A stretch of 64,000 nt of DNA, from NCBI GenBank assembly GCA_002410325.1, contig DHRK01000007.1, forward strand, positions 338,438 through 402,437, written 5' to 3'. The notes beneath the pieces are model-generated. The model worked only from the letters and a program-made list of their open reading frames with translations. It did no database searches and had not been told where the DNA came from. This document shows, piece after piece, positions 34,307 to 42,318 of the stretch. A program made the translations under genes and the position numbers. Origin of the DNA: Syntrophomonas sp. UBA5314. Lineage in GTDB: Bacteria > Bacillota > Syntrophomonadia > Syntrophomonadales > Syntrophomonadaceae. Position 1 is the first letter of the stretch. Each line of letters begins with the position of its first letter.

Positions 34307-35494
34307 CTAATTGCGCAGCATGGCGAATCCGTTGGCCATGCCGGCCATAATAGCGATCATGATTAAAAACATCAGGCCCACGGCGGCTACCGCAGCCAGC
34401 ATGAGGAAAATATGGGCGCTCATACTCTCCAGTATGGTGGCTGTTTTAGAATCTCCCAGCGGTTCGGCCAGAACCGCCGACACCCGGTAGATAAGACCAA
34501 TAGCCGCGATTTTAAGCAGGGGCAGGAGTATTATCCCCAAAACCATTAAAACTCCGAAAACACCCAGAGCCTGTTTGAGCATTACCACGTAGCCGGCCGC
34601 CACCTCAACCGTATCGGAAAAGATTTTACCGACCACCGGTATGGCGTTGTCGGTTACAAACTTGGTGGTGCGCAGGGTTACTTTGTCGAGCACCGAGGCG
34701 TAAAGACCGCGCAGAGTCAGGATGCCCACAAACAGGGTCAGGAAAAAGGCCAGTGAAATCTGGGCCATCTGGGTGAAAAACTTGCTCATTTTTTCCACCT
34801 TAAGGCTGTCTGAGAGGTGGTTTACTATGCTTAAAACAGCCGACATGATGATGAGGGGAAACACGATATTCTTTATGGCGGCGGCAAAGGCGGTGGCGGC
34901 CGACATAAGTATGGGAAACAGCATCACCGAAGCGTTTACATTGCCCAGGCCGGCGGTCAATACCAGCATTTGCGGCAGCATGGCCAGCATAAAGTCCGAC
35001 ATGGTATCTATGGTCTGATGGCCGATCTGCAGCACGGTGCGAAAGGAGGCCAGAGCCAAAACCGCCAGGGCCAGGTAGCAGGCCCAGTAGGATATCCTGG
35101 CTACTCCCCCGGAAAAGGAATTCTGCAGGTTGATAAGCAGGGCGGCCAGGACCGATAACAGAATGAGCTTGCCCAGCAAACTGGAGTTGGCCATTATTTC
35201 CCCCAGGAACTTCTTTAACAGGAACTGGCCGGTGCTTTCGGCATCAAAATCCCAGTCCCCTTTTACAAAATCCAGAAACCACTGGCTCAGTGATTTATCA
35301 CTGATATATTTACCCAGTTCGCTGTCGACCTTTTGCTTGTAGTCTTCCAGGGCGCCCAGATCCATACTCTGCATAGCATCTTGAAAGGTGAAAGCGGGTT
35401 GGCTGGCATCCCCGGTTTCCTCGGCTGCGGCCAGGTTGGGAGCCAGCATTAGCATTAGGCAGAGCAGAAATAAAGCGGCCAGCTTCCTTTTCAT
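34307..35494 (-). CDS. spoIIIAE: SpoIIIAE
   Basis: Multi-pass membrane protein, the largest integral component of the channel. It has a signal-like N-terminus (KRKLAALFLLCLMLM) and about eight further membrane segments. ATG 35494 is preferred because AAGGGGG lies about nine bases upstream; that gives 395 residues, the usual length. Confidence 0.92.
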   Translation of the reverse strand: MKRKLAALFLLCLMLMLAPNLAAAEETGDASQPAFTFQDAMQSMDLGALEDYKQKVDSELGKYISDKSLSQWFLDFVKGDWDFDAESTGQFLLKKFLGEIMANSSLLGKLILLSVLAALLINLQNSFSGGVARISYWACYLALAVLALASFRTVLQIGHQTIDTMSDFMLAMLPQMLVLTAGLGNVNASVMLFPILMSAATAFAAAIKNIVFPLIIMSAVLSIVNHLSDSLKVEKMSKFFTQMAQISLAFFLTLFVGILTLRGLYASVLDKVTLRTTKFVTDNAIPVVGKIFSDTVEVAAGYVVMLKQALGVFGVLMVLGIILLPLLKIAAIGLIYRVSAVLAEPLGDSKTATILESMSAHIFLMLAAVAAVGLMFLIMIAIMAGMANGFAMLRN

Positions 35495-35580
35495 GAATGG
35501 GCACCCCCTTTCCTTTAATAGCATCGGTGACAGCCTGGCCACCGTCTTTTACGGTTTTCCCGGTAATATTAGAGCCAGTG

Positions 35581-35970
35581 CTAATTGGGCAGCAGTTGGA
35601 GCAGCGATTCCAGTATGGCCACCATTACCGGCAGGGCTAAAACCGCGATGATGATCTTGGCTGCAAACTCGACTTTCTTGGCTACTGCGTTCTCCCCCGC
35701 GTCCTGACAGATAGAAGCGGCGAATTCCCCCAAATAAGCAACTCCCAGTATCTTGATCACCGTCGCCATAAAAAAGTAGTTTACCTCGGCCCGGCGGCTC
35801 AACTCTTTCATCAAGTTGATGATAGAGCCCAATTTACCCATCATAAGCAGGAATATCATCACGCTGAAAGCAACGCTCAAAAGCACCGCCATTACTGGCC
35901 GTTCCTGCCTGAGAATAAGCAGCATAATGGTTGTAACCAGGGCCAGTCCTACGATTTGGGCGATCTCCAC
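35581..35970 (-). CDS. spoIIIAD: SpoIIIAD
   Basis: 129 residues with four membrane segments. Component of the SpoIIIA channel, related to SpoIIIAC over its first half. Conserved order in the operon. Confidence 0.92.
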   Translation of the reverse strand: MEIAQIVGLALVTTIMLLILRQERPVMAVLLSVAFSVMIFLLMMGKLGSIINLMKELSRRAEVNYFFMATVIKILGVAYLGEFAASICQDAGENAVAKKVEFAAKIIIAVLALPVMVAILESLLQLLPN

Positions 35971-36043
35971 AGCCTTCTCCCCTTCATGTCAATATGGACC
36001 GCTAAACAGAATTAGGGTTAACCGAGTACTAGCAGCAAACGGT

Positions 36044-36238
36044 TCACAGACTGAAAACGGAGCGCACCACCGTAAAAAGCTGGCTCATCAGCTGAACTAC
36101 AATGATCAAAACCACCACTACCCCGGCCAGGGTAAGCATTTCGGCTTGTTCCTCCTTTTTCGCCTGCTTCAGAACAATTGACAGAACCGAAATCAGAATG
36201 CCGATTCCGGCAATGCGGAAAATGATATCGATATTCAT
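36044..36238 (-). CDS. spoIIIAC: SpoIIIAC
   Basis: 64 residues with two membrane segments (IIFRIAGIGILISVLSIVLK and a second). Normal length for the family; between spoIIIAB and spoIIIAD. Confidence 0.92.
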   Translation of the reverse strand: MNIDIIFRIAGIGILISVLSIVLKQAKKEEQAEMLTLAGVVVVLIIVVQLMSQLFTVVRSVFSL

Positions 36239-36259
36239 TGAATCACCGTCCCCCCTTTT

Positions 36260-36781
36260 TTATATGAGCAGGAGAACCACTACCAGACCGGCAATGAAAC
36301 CTCCATAGGCATAGAGCTTTTGTTCGACCTGGGCCCGGTTCCGGGCCGTCTGTTCGGCCATGTTCAGGTGCTCTTGAATCAAGCTCAAGAACTTGCGCTG
36401 CCCGGAAGCGTCAGAGGCCCCCAGTTGATCGGCGGCGCTTTGGATGAGCAAGAGATCTTCTTCTTCCAGCGGTGAAAGCCGGGACAGCTTTTCAACCCCT
36501 TTCAACCAGGCATCCCGTGCGGTCATTCCGGACCGGCCCTGCAGCAAACCGCTGCTTACCGAAAAGAGCTGGGCCACCGGCTCCGGCGCGAATCTTGCGG
36601 TATGGGCCAGGGCCAGGGGGAGGGGGTTGTAAATGCAGGTAATTTCTTTTTCCAGGTATCCAAAGGCCATACTCAATTCTTGGAGATGCCGGGCCCGCTC
36701 CCTTAAGCGGCGGGCTCCGTAAAGGCCCCAACCTCCAAGACCGGATACTATTAAGGCCGCACCCAGTATTTTAATCAGCAT
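36260..36781 (-). CDS. spoIIIAB: SpoIIIAB
   Basis: 173 residues with a membrane segment at each end and a helical core. Resembles the GspF-type platform subunit of secretion systems, as known for SpoIIIAB. Overlaps spoIIIAA by 11 bases. Confidence 0.9.
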   Translation of the reverse strand: MLIKILGAALIVSGLGGWGLYGARRLRERARHLQELSMAFGYLEKEITCIYNPLPLALAHTARFAPEPVAQLFSVSSGLLQGRSGMTARDAWLKGVEKLSRLSPLEEEDLLLIQSAADQLGASDASGQRKFLSLIQEHLNMAEQTARNRAQVEQKLYAYGGFIAGLVVVLLLI

Positions 36782-37736
36782 AATCGTTCATCCTCACCAG
36801 GCTTTCCAGGCTGCCCGGACCCTGACGGCGCGAAAGGAATACGGCCAGGGAAAAAACCTTTAAATTAAGCAGTTCCTTAAGCATGGGCCTCTTCTGGAGT
36901 TCCTCCATGCTGGAAGCGTGCACCGTACTTATAACCTGCACCCCCGCGTTGACACATTCCCGCACCGCGTCTACATCCTCCCGGCTGCCTAATTCGTCGG
37001 TTATTATCACCCGGGGTGATAAAGCCCGCAAGGCCATACCCATTCCCAGGTGTTTGGGGCAGCCATCCAGAACATCGGTGCGCGGGCCTACGTTTAGCTG
37101 GGGAATCCCCTGGTAACAGCCAGCCAATTCAGAGCGTTCATCTATTAAAGCCACATTGCAGCCCGGCCATGAGCTGCCGCCTGATGACAGGAAGCGGGCC
37201 AGATCCCTCAAAATGGTGGTTTTGCCGCAGCGCGGAGGCGATATGATCAAGGTGTTTAAGACCTCCCGGGGCCGGGGGCAAACCAGGTTGAAAAGCGGGC
37301 TGGCACATCCCAATACTTCTCGGGCCAGGCGTATGCACAGGCTGGAGAAATCTTTAACCCTCCTGACCTCTCCCCCCTGAGCCAAAACCTGTCCCGCCAA
37401 ACCCACCCGGTGGCCCCCGGGTATGGTTATAAAGCCCCGGTTGATATCTTCCTCAAAGGCATAGAGGGAATTGTCCATTATACAAGCTACGGTTCGGCGT
37501 AGGTCATCCTCGCTTACCGTATATCCCCGGTCCGGTTCATGATGAATCCGCCCCTTGTTGTCCAGGGTGCATTCCCGGTCATTTATGCGCAAAAGCAGGG
37601 GCCGCCCAACGCGCAGCCGGATTTCTTCCAATTCCCGGCAGTCCTTTTCGTCAAGATATTGCAGTATTTTTTCCAGGCCGGGCGGAAGGTAGGCAAGCAC
37701 CTCCTTCACCCCTTTGGTTGCCGGAGAATTCTTCAT
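36771..37736 (-). CDS. spoIIIAA: SpoIIIAA ATPase
   Basis: AAA+/GspE-like ATPase that powers the SpoIIIA channel. Walker A is SPPRCGKTTILRDLAR and Walker B is VIITDELGSREDVDAV. ATG 37736 is chosen because AAGGTGG lies about ten bases upstream and because the product (321 residues) then begins where homologues do; the frame is open to 37778. First gene of the operon. Confidence 0.93.
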   Translation of the reverse strand: MKNSPATKGVKEVLAYLPPGLEKILQYLDEKDCRELEEIRLRVGRPLLLRINDRECTLDNKGRIHHEPDRGYTVSEDDLRRTVACIMDNSLYAFEEDINRGFITIPGGHRVGLAGQVLAQGGEVRRVKDFSSLCIRLAREVLGCASPLFNLVCPRPREVLNTLIISPPRCGKTTILRDLARFLSSGGSSWPGCNVALIDERSELAGCYQGIPQLNVGPRTDVLDGCPKHLGMGMALRALSPRVIITDELGSREDVDAVRECVNAGVQVISTVHASSMEELQKRPMLKELLNLKVFSLAVFLSRRQGPGSLESLVRMNDYAD

Positions 37737-37761
37737 CTGACAACACCACCTTGCAATACAA

Positions 37762-37789
37762 TAGATATGGCATTGCACGTAAAATATTC
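37762..37789 (-). promoter_or_regulatory. Candidate sigma-E promoter of the spoIIIA operon
   Basis: A minus-strand GAATATT (37783-37789) matches the sigma-E -35 consensus KMATATT. After 13 bases CATATCTA (37762-37769) resembles the -10 CATACAHT. The spacer is one base shorter than usual. Sigma-E control of spoIIIA is established in Bacillus, and the site is 26 bases before the start codon. Confidence 0.45.
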
Positions 37790-37830
37790 CAGTGTAAATA
37801 ATGCATCAGGGAAGACAGCCACATGTTATA

Positions 37831-37883
37831 CGGGGCCCTTCTTTTTGTAACATGAGATTTTGGGTTACAAAAAAAGGGCCCCG
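37831..37883. terminator. Strong bidirectional hairpin upstream of spoIIIAA
   Basis: Arms 37831-37851 and 37864-37883 pair over 20 bp with one bulged C; the stem contains GGGGCCC at its base and a T/A tract. The stem separates the spoIIIA operon from the CD1247-like gene and could stop transcription from the latter. Confidence 0.6.
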
Positions 37884-37922
37884 GGTAATCAAGGTGTATA
37901 GACCGAAAGCAGCCAGAGCAGT

Positions 37923-37952
37923 AAAAAAGGACGAACCGTTTAAGGTGCGTCC
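37923..37952 (-). terminator. Terminator, copy 1 (downstream of the CD1247-like gene)
   Basis: GGACGAACC (37929-37937) and GGTGCGTCC (37944-37952) pair with one mismatch; on the minus strand the stem is followed by six T. An almost identical stem is at 38104-38127, on the other side of a palindromic insert. Confidence 0.7.
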
Positions 37953-38127
37953 TAACTTGTAGACAAAGTCTACAAGCTGCCAGAGCGAGCGACGGAAGTG
38001 AAGAGCAAGGCGCGAGATAGGCCCGCGATTGAGACGTACAATCGTACGTTGATTGAGCGGGCCTGTTGAGCAACGCAGCCTATTCGCTTTTGTCGACGCT
38101 CTGGGACGAACCATTTAAGGTGCGTCC
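37929..38127. mobile_element. Palindromic element inserted in a terminator, flanked by 24-bp direct repeats
   Basis: Direct repeats 37929-37952 and 38104-38127 differ at one base, and each can fold as a terminator stem. The 151 bases between them are a nested palindrome: CTTGTAGAC/GTCTACAAG at one end, CCAGAGCG/CGCTCTGG as outer arms, GGCCCGC/GCGGGCC further in and ACGTAC/GTACGT at the tip. There is no open frame, so the element would need a transposase supplied in trans. The duplicated terminator looks like a target-site duplication. Confidence 0.6.
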
Positions 38128-38156
38128 CGGTATTGAGTCGCTTTTAGGGTGTCTAA

Positions 38157-38606
38157 TTACGAATGCACCCGGCTGGTCCCCTTTTCTTCCTCTTCCTCAT
38201 CGATGATAGCAGGTTCAAAATCGAAGGCGCCGTCGTGGACGAAGACCACCTCATTGCAGCTCGGGCAGATGATCTCGATTTTATCTTCGTCATCCAGTAT
38301 CTCTGCATCGAAGTACAGTTCCTCTCCGCACTTGGAACAGGTCAACTCGACGTAGTCCTCATCATTTTCATATTCATCATCTTCATCAATCATACTCTCC
38401 TGTAATTCAAAGATATCGTCATCCAGATCCTGTAAGTAGTCCTGAAAATCACGCAGCCCGCCGCGCAGCTCCCGGGCTTCCAAGGCAAGATCATCCAAAA
38501 CCGCCAGAATTCCAAGTATAATTTTGCCCTGGGAAGTATTTTCCCCTATATTCATACCCTCGCACAAGCCTTGAAGATAACTGATTTTTTTGCTTATTTC
38601 CCTCAA
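38157..38606 (-). CDS. CD1247-like acidic protein with zinc ribbon
   Basis: The N-terminal helix (about residues 1-60; SKKISYLQGLCEGMNIG) matches the CD1247 N-terminal domain. A very acidic middle stretch and a C-terminal zinc ribbon with CSKC and CPSC follow. The TTG at 38606 is chosen because AAAGGAGG lies eight bases upstream; the longer frame from 38633 lacks a site. About 149 residues. Function unknown. The family is common in clostridia near efp. Confidence 0.8.
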   Translation of the reverse strand: MREISKKISYLQGLCEGMNIGENTSQGKIILGILAVLDDLALEARELRGGLRDFQDYLQDLDDDIFELQESMIDEDDEYENDEDYVELTCSKCGEELYFDAEILDDEDKIEIICPSCNEVVFVHDGAFDFEPAIIDEEEEEKGTSRVHS

Positions 38607-38769
38607 TGATATATCCTCCTTTACTTCAGACAATTCTCTCGCGTATAGTTATTATTTCATCAAGAGACTATAAATACGCCTCAAATAAAAAAAACCATAC
38701 CAGCCATATACAGGCTTGTGGATTATTTTTTTCGACGAAGGAAAAAAGCATGCTAAAAAATTATCCAAT

Positions 38770-38800
38770 AAAAAAACGTGCCTGCTGGCACGCCTTTTTT
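38770..38800. terminator. Bidirectional terminator after efp
   Basis: CGTGCC (38777-38782) and GGCACG (38787-38792) with a four-base loop are flanked by an A-run and a T-run, so it can work in both directions. It lies just downstream of efp. Confidence 0.9.
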
Positions 38801-38815
38801 ATAAGCGGTTGATGT

Positions 38816-39373
38816 TTATACGCGCTCCATGTACTGCCCGGAGCGGGTGTCGATTCGCAAACGGTCGCCGGTATTGACGAACAGAGGGACGGATACTACT
38901 GCTCCCGTTTCCAGGGTGGCGTTCTTGGTGGCGCCGGTAGCCGTATCGCCTTTTATGCCGGGTTCGGTGTCCACTACCGTCATTTCAACAAAATTGGGTA
39001 AATCTACCCCGATAATATTGCCCTGGAAGAAGAGCACCCCGATATTCATGTTTTCCAGCAGCCATTTAACCCCATCCCCGATAGAATCAGCGCTGATGTT
39101 CATCTGCTCATAGTTTTCGTTGTCCATACAGACAAAATCGTCTCCATCTTTATATAAATACTGCATTTCCCGGCGATCCAAATGGGCTTTGGCCAGTTTT
39201 TCCCCGGCCCGGAAGGTCTTTTCAACAACTCCTCCGGTCTTTACATTTTTTAATTTGGCTCTGACAAAGGCCGCCCCCTTGCCTGGTTTAACATGCTGGA
39301 AATCCACCACCTGGTAGGCCTGTCCGTCAAGCTCAACTGTAACTCCCGTTTTGAAATCGTTTACTGAAATCAT
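38816..39373 (-). CDS. efp: Elongation factor P
   Basis: 185 residues with the three beta-barrel domains of EF-P, starting MISVNDFKTGVTVELDGQAY and ending DRLRIDTRSGQYMERV. It rescues ribosomes stalled at proline runs. The tip loop carries KPGKGAAF, so Lys is the modified-type residue as in Bacillus. Follows the Xaa-Pro peptidase by 12 bases. Confidence 0.97.
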   Translation of the reverse strand: MISVNDFKTGVTVELDGQAYQVVDFQHVKPGKGAAFVRAKLKNVKTGGVVEKTFRAGEKLAKAHLDRREMQYLYKDGDDFVCMDNENYEQMNISADSIGDGVKWLLENMNIGVLFFQGNIIGVDLPNFVEMTVVDTEPGIKGDTATGATKNATLETGAVVSVPLFVNTGDRLRIDTRSGQYMERV

Positions 39374-39385
39374 CCTATCCCTCCA

Positions 39386-40459
39386 TTAAACTATTAATAA
39401 ACCCTTATCTGACCGGGTAATAATTTCACATCCATTTGATTGTACCACAACCGTGTCTTCGATTCTTATTCCCCCCCAGCCGGGGATATAGATCCCCGGT
39501 TCGATGGTAACCACCATGTTCTCATATAACACGGCCCCGCTGCGCTGGGACAGGGAAGGGTACTCATGTATTTCCAGCCCCAGGCCGTGACCGGTCGAAT
39601 GTTTAAAATAGGATTCCAAATCAGCTTTTTGCAGAACGTCGCGGGCCGCCCGGTCAACCTGGCGCGCTTCCACCCCATTTTTAACCGTATCCAGAGCAGC
39701 CATCTGGGCATCGAGCAGCACCCGGTAAAGCGTCCGGAAACGCTCGGAAGCCTTCCCCACCGCGACCGTCCTGGTCATATCCCCGGCGTAGAATTCAAAA
39801 AAACCGCCGAAGTCCATGGTAAGCATATCCCCCTCGGCCAGCAGGCGCTGGCCCGGATGGCCATGGGGCAGCGCGGCGTGCTCCCCTGCCAATACAATTG
39901 TATCAAAAGATTCTTTACTACAGCCCTTTTCCCGCAAAAGAAAGGATATCTGCCGGGCCAGCTGTGCTTCACTGGCTCCCGCCCGGATATGACCCAGCAA
40001 TTCCCGGAATACTTCGTCTCCTATACGGGCGCTCTCCCTCAGACGATGGAGCTCCCCGGGTTCTTTATAGGCCCTTAGCATTTCCACCATATTTTCCTGG
40101 GGCATCAACTCGCTGGGCAGGGTTTGTTCCAACTGGCTGTAAACCTGGTAGCTTATATCATGGGCTTCAAAGCCCAGCTTTTCGATGCGACGGGCCAACC
40201 TGCTCAATTCACCCCATCCGGGGGGCTTTTCTTCGATAATAGTCCATCCCGGGCATTCGTGTTCGGCCTGTTCCAGGTAGCGCCCATCGGTAAGGATTAT
40301 CGCCTCCCGGGCGTCAATCAGCAAGCGGGCGTCGCTGCCGCCGGTAAAACCGGACAGGTAAAATATATTTTCGGCCTTGGTGATCAGAAAGGCATCCAAT
40401 TCCTTTTCCTGCATCACCCGGCGCAATTTTTCCATTCGCTGTTTAATGCTGTTCACCAC
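39386..40459 (-). CDS. pepP: Xaa-Pro aminopeptidase (M24 family)
   Basis: N-terminal creatinase-like domain (1-130) and C-terminal pita-bread metalloprotease. Metal ligands are visible in TMDFGGFFEFYAGDMTRT (two Asp), STGHGLGLEIHE (His), TIEPGIYIPG (Glu) and RIEDTVVV (Glu). It removes N-terminal residues before proline, fitting with EF-P next door. Start is GTG; the site before it is weak. Confidence 0.93.
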   Translation of the reverse strand: MVNSIKQRMEKLRRVMQEKELDAFLITKAENIFYLSGFTGGSDARLLIDAREAIILTDGRYLEQAEHECPGWTIIEEKPPGWGELSRLARRIEKLGFEAHDISYQVYSQLEQTLPSELMPQENMVEMLRAYKEPGELHRLRESARIGDEVFRELLGHIRAGASEAQLARQISFLLREKGCSKESFDTIVLAGEHAALPHGHPGQRLLAEGDMLTMDFGGFFEFYAGDMTRTVAVGKASERFRTLYRVLLDAQMAALDTVKNGVEARQVDRAARDVLQKADLESYFKHSTGHGLGLEIHEYPSLSQRSGAVLYENMVVTIEPGIYIPGWGGIRIEDTVVVQSNGCEIITRSDKGLLIV

Positions 40460-40482
40460 CCTGTCAGGGACTCCGGGTTTGC

Positions 40483-40929
40483 TTATACTTCCTTCAATAA
40501 TTGAGCCGCGGCGGCCAGGGCCAGGTGATAACTCATCGCCCCAAACCCGAAAATGCCACCCACCGCCGCCGGCGATACGTATGATTTATGGCGGAATTCC
40601 TCCCGCCGGTAGATATTGGACATATGTACTTCGATAGCCGGCAGGCTGATCGCTTTTAATGCGTCGTGCAGGGCGATGCTGTAGTGGGTGAGGGCCCCGG
40701 CATTGATGATAAGCACTTGATAATTTTCTTTATCGGCCTGGTGAATGCGATCGATCAATTCACCCTCGTGATTGGATTGATAAAAAGACACTTCCAGGTC
40801 CAGATCCCTGGCTGCCTCTTTCAATTCCGTTTCCAATTCACTTAAGGTCCGGCTGCCGTATATGTCTTTTTCCCGGCTGCCCAAAAGGTTTAAATTGGGG
40901 CCGTTTATCACCAGTATCCGTGCTGCCAT
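40483..40929 (-). CDS. aroQ: Type II 3-dehydroquinate dehydratase
   Basis: Third step of the shikimate pathway. It opens ILVINGPNLNLLGSREKDIYG with the catalytic Tyr and shows INAGALTHYSIALHDAL and EVHMSNIYRREEFRHKS. At 148 residues it is typical for type II. GAGGAGG lies eight bases before the ATG. The other aro genes are 20 kb away. Confidence 0.96.
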   Translation of the reverse strand: MAARILVINGPNLNLLGSREKDIYGSRTLSELETELKEAARDLDLEVSFYQSNHEGELIDRIHQADKENYQVLIINAGALTHYSIALHDALKAISLPAIEVHMSNIYRREEFRHKSYVSPAAVGGIFGFGAMSYHLALAAAAQLLKEV

Positions 40930-40942
40930 ATATGGTCCTCCT

Positions 40943-42286
40943 CTATTGACCTGCTACGCTCAGATGGGAAAGCCAAAGGCTGGGAGCCGCGCGCCCTCCG
41001 TAAAATTTCAGATCGCTTCCCACCGCTTCGACATTGCGGAATAGTTCCTTAAGGTTGCCGGCAATGGTTACTCCGCGAACCGCCCGGGTCAGTTCTCCGC
41101 CCTCAATGAGCCGGCCGGCGGCTCCCACGGAAAATTGACCGGAGACCGGATTTACCATATGCATTCCCATAACATCGGTAATATAAAAACCCCGCCCGAC
41201 TGCTTTAAGCATCTCACCCGGCTTCATCGGTCCGGGCTGCAAAATAAGGTTGCTGCTGCCCACCGAGGGCAGGCTGCGGAAGGAGGCCCGGCGGGCGCTG
41301 CCGGTGGCCGGGCAGTTTTCACGAACCGCGGTCAGATAATCCGCCAGGTAGCTTCTCAAAACACCCTTATCCACCAGCGTAGTCTTTTGACCGGGCATTC
41401 CTTCAGAATCAAACGGGGTGCTTCCGATGCCGTTTTCCAGCAGGGAGTCGTCGACAATAGTGAGCAAGGGGCTGAATACATCCTCACCCAGGCAGCCTTT
41501 TAGCAAAGACCGGCCTTTAAACACCGCGTCGGCATCGAACATCTGGGCCAATACCGCTAAAAACCTGGTAACCACATAGGGGTCCATTACGCAAGGCATC
41601 TGCCCGGTGGCCAGGGGCTGCCCTCCCAGCAAATCCACCGCCCCTTCAACCGCTTCCCGGGCTATGCTCGAAGTATCCAGTTCATCAAAGCGGCGCCGGA
41701 CCATAAAAGCAAACCCGCTCTGCACATCGTCTCCTGCTTCCGCCACCAGGGATACATTGACGCCGCAAAGGTTGACCTTCTTGAAAGCGTATATATCACG
41801 GGTGTTCATCAACAAGACACTGTATTCGGTCTCCTGGTAAGCGGAACTGTCCAGGCGTGCTACCCTTTTATCCAGTTCCCGGGCTTTGGTCTCCAAATCC
41901 CTGGCCAGGCCTATCTTGTCATCAAGGGACGCCCGGCCTATGGCCGGATCGAAAAGGGGTAACGTCGCATAGCTGACCCCCTGGCCATCCGGGATTTCAT
42001 AAGGTTTGTCCCCAGCGCTGTACCCGGCCTGGCGGGCGGCGTCCCCTACCGCCTGTTCCGCGGCTTGCGGAGACAGGTCGGTGGTAAAGGTAAAGCCCAG
42101 TCGTCCCCTGTCGATAATCCTTATCCCCATGCCGCTCTCTTCGGCCTGTTTCAAGGTTTCCACCTCTCCGTTGCGGACCTCAATAGAAAGCTCCCTGCCT
42201 TTTATAATAAAAATCTCGCCGGTCAGGCCCCGGTTTCGGGCAGACTGTAAAACCTTCTCTCCCACCTGGCTGAAAGATGACTCCAT
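40943..42286 (-). CDS. pmbA: TldE/PmbA-like metalloprotease subunit
   Basis: 447 residues, starting with the helical TldD/PmbA N-domain and ending with the beta-rich C-domain (GVTIAGNLKELFRNVEAVGSD). Partner of TldD; the subunit lacks the zinc motif, as expected. It lies 32 bases downstream of tldD. The pair degrades unfolded or modified peptides and processes some bacteriocins. Confidence 0.92.
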   Translation of the reverse strand: MESSFSQVGEKVLQSARNRGLTGEIFIIKGRELSIEVRNGEVETLKQAEESGMGIRIIDRGRLGFTFTTDLSPQAAEQAVGDAARQAGYSAGDKPYEIPDGQGVSYATLPLFDPAIGRASLDDKIGLARDLETKARELDKRVARLDSSAYQETEYSVLLMNTRDIYAFKKVNLCGVNVSLVAEAGDDVQSGFAFMVRRRFDELDTSSIAREAVEGAVDLLGGQPLATGQMPCVMDPYVVTRFLAVLAQMFDADAVFKGRSLLKGCLGEDVFSPLLTIVDDSLLENGIGSTPFDSEGMPGQKTTLVDKGVLRSYLADYLTAVRENCPATGSARRASFRSLPSVGSSNLILQPGPMKPGEMLKAVGRGFYITDVMGMHMVNPVSGQFSVGAAGRLIEGGELTRAVRGVTIAGNLKELFRNVEAVGSDLKFYGGRAAPSLWLSHLSVAGQ

Positions 42287-42318
42287 TATCTTTACCTACT
42301 TCCTTTAAAGCTGAGCGC

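Noticed and set aside
40620..40627. An isolated ACATATGT matching the ACANNTGT octamer.
   Set aside because: Single site within aroQ, with no partner 22 bp away and no promoter; expected by chance.
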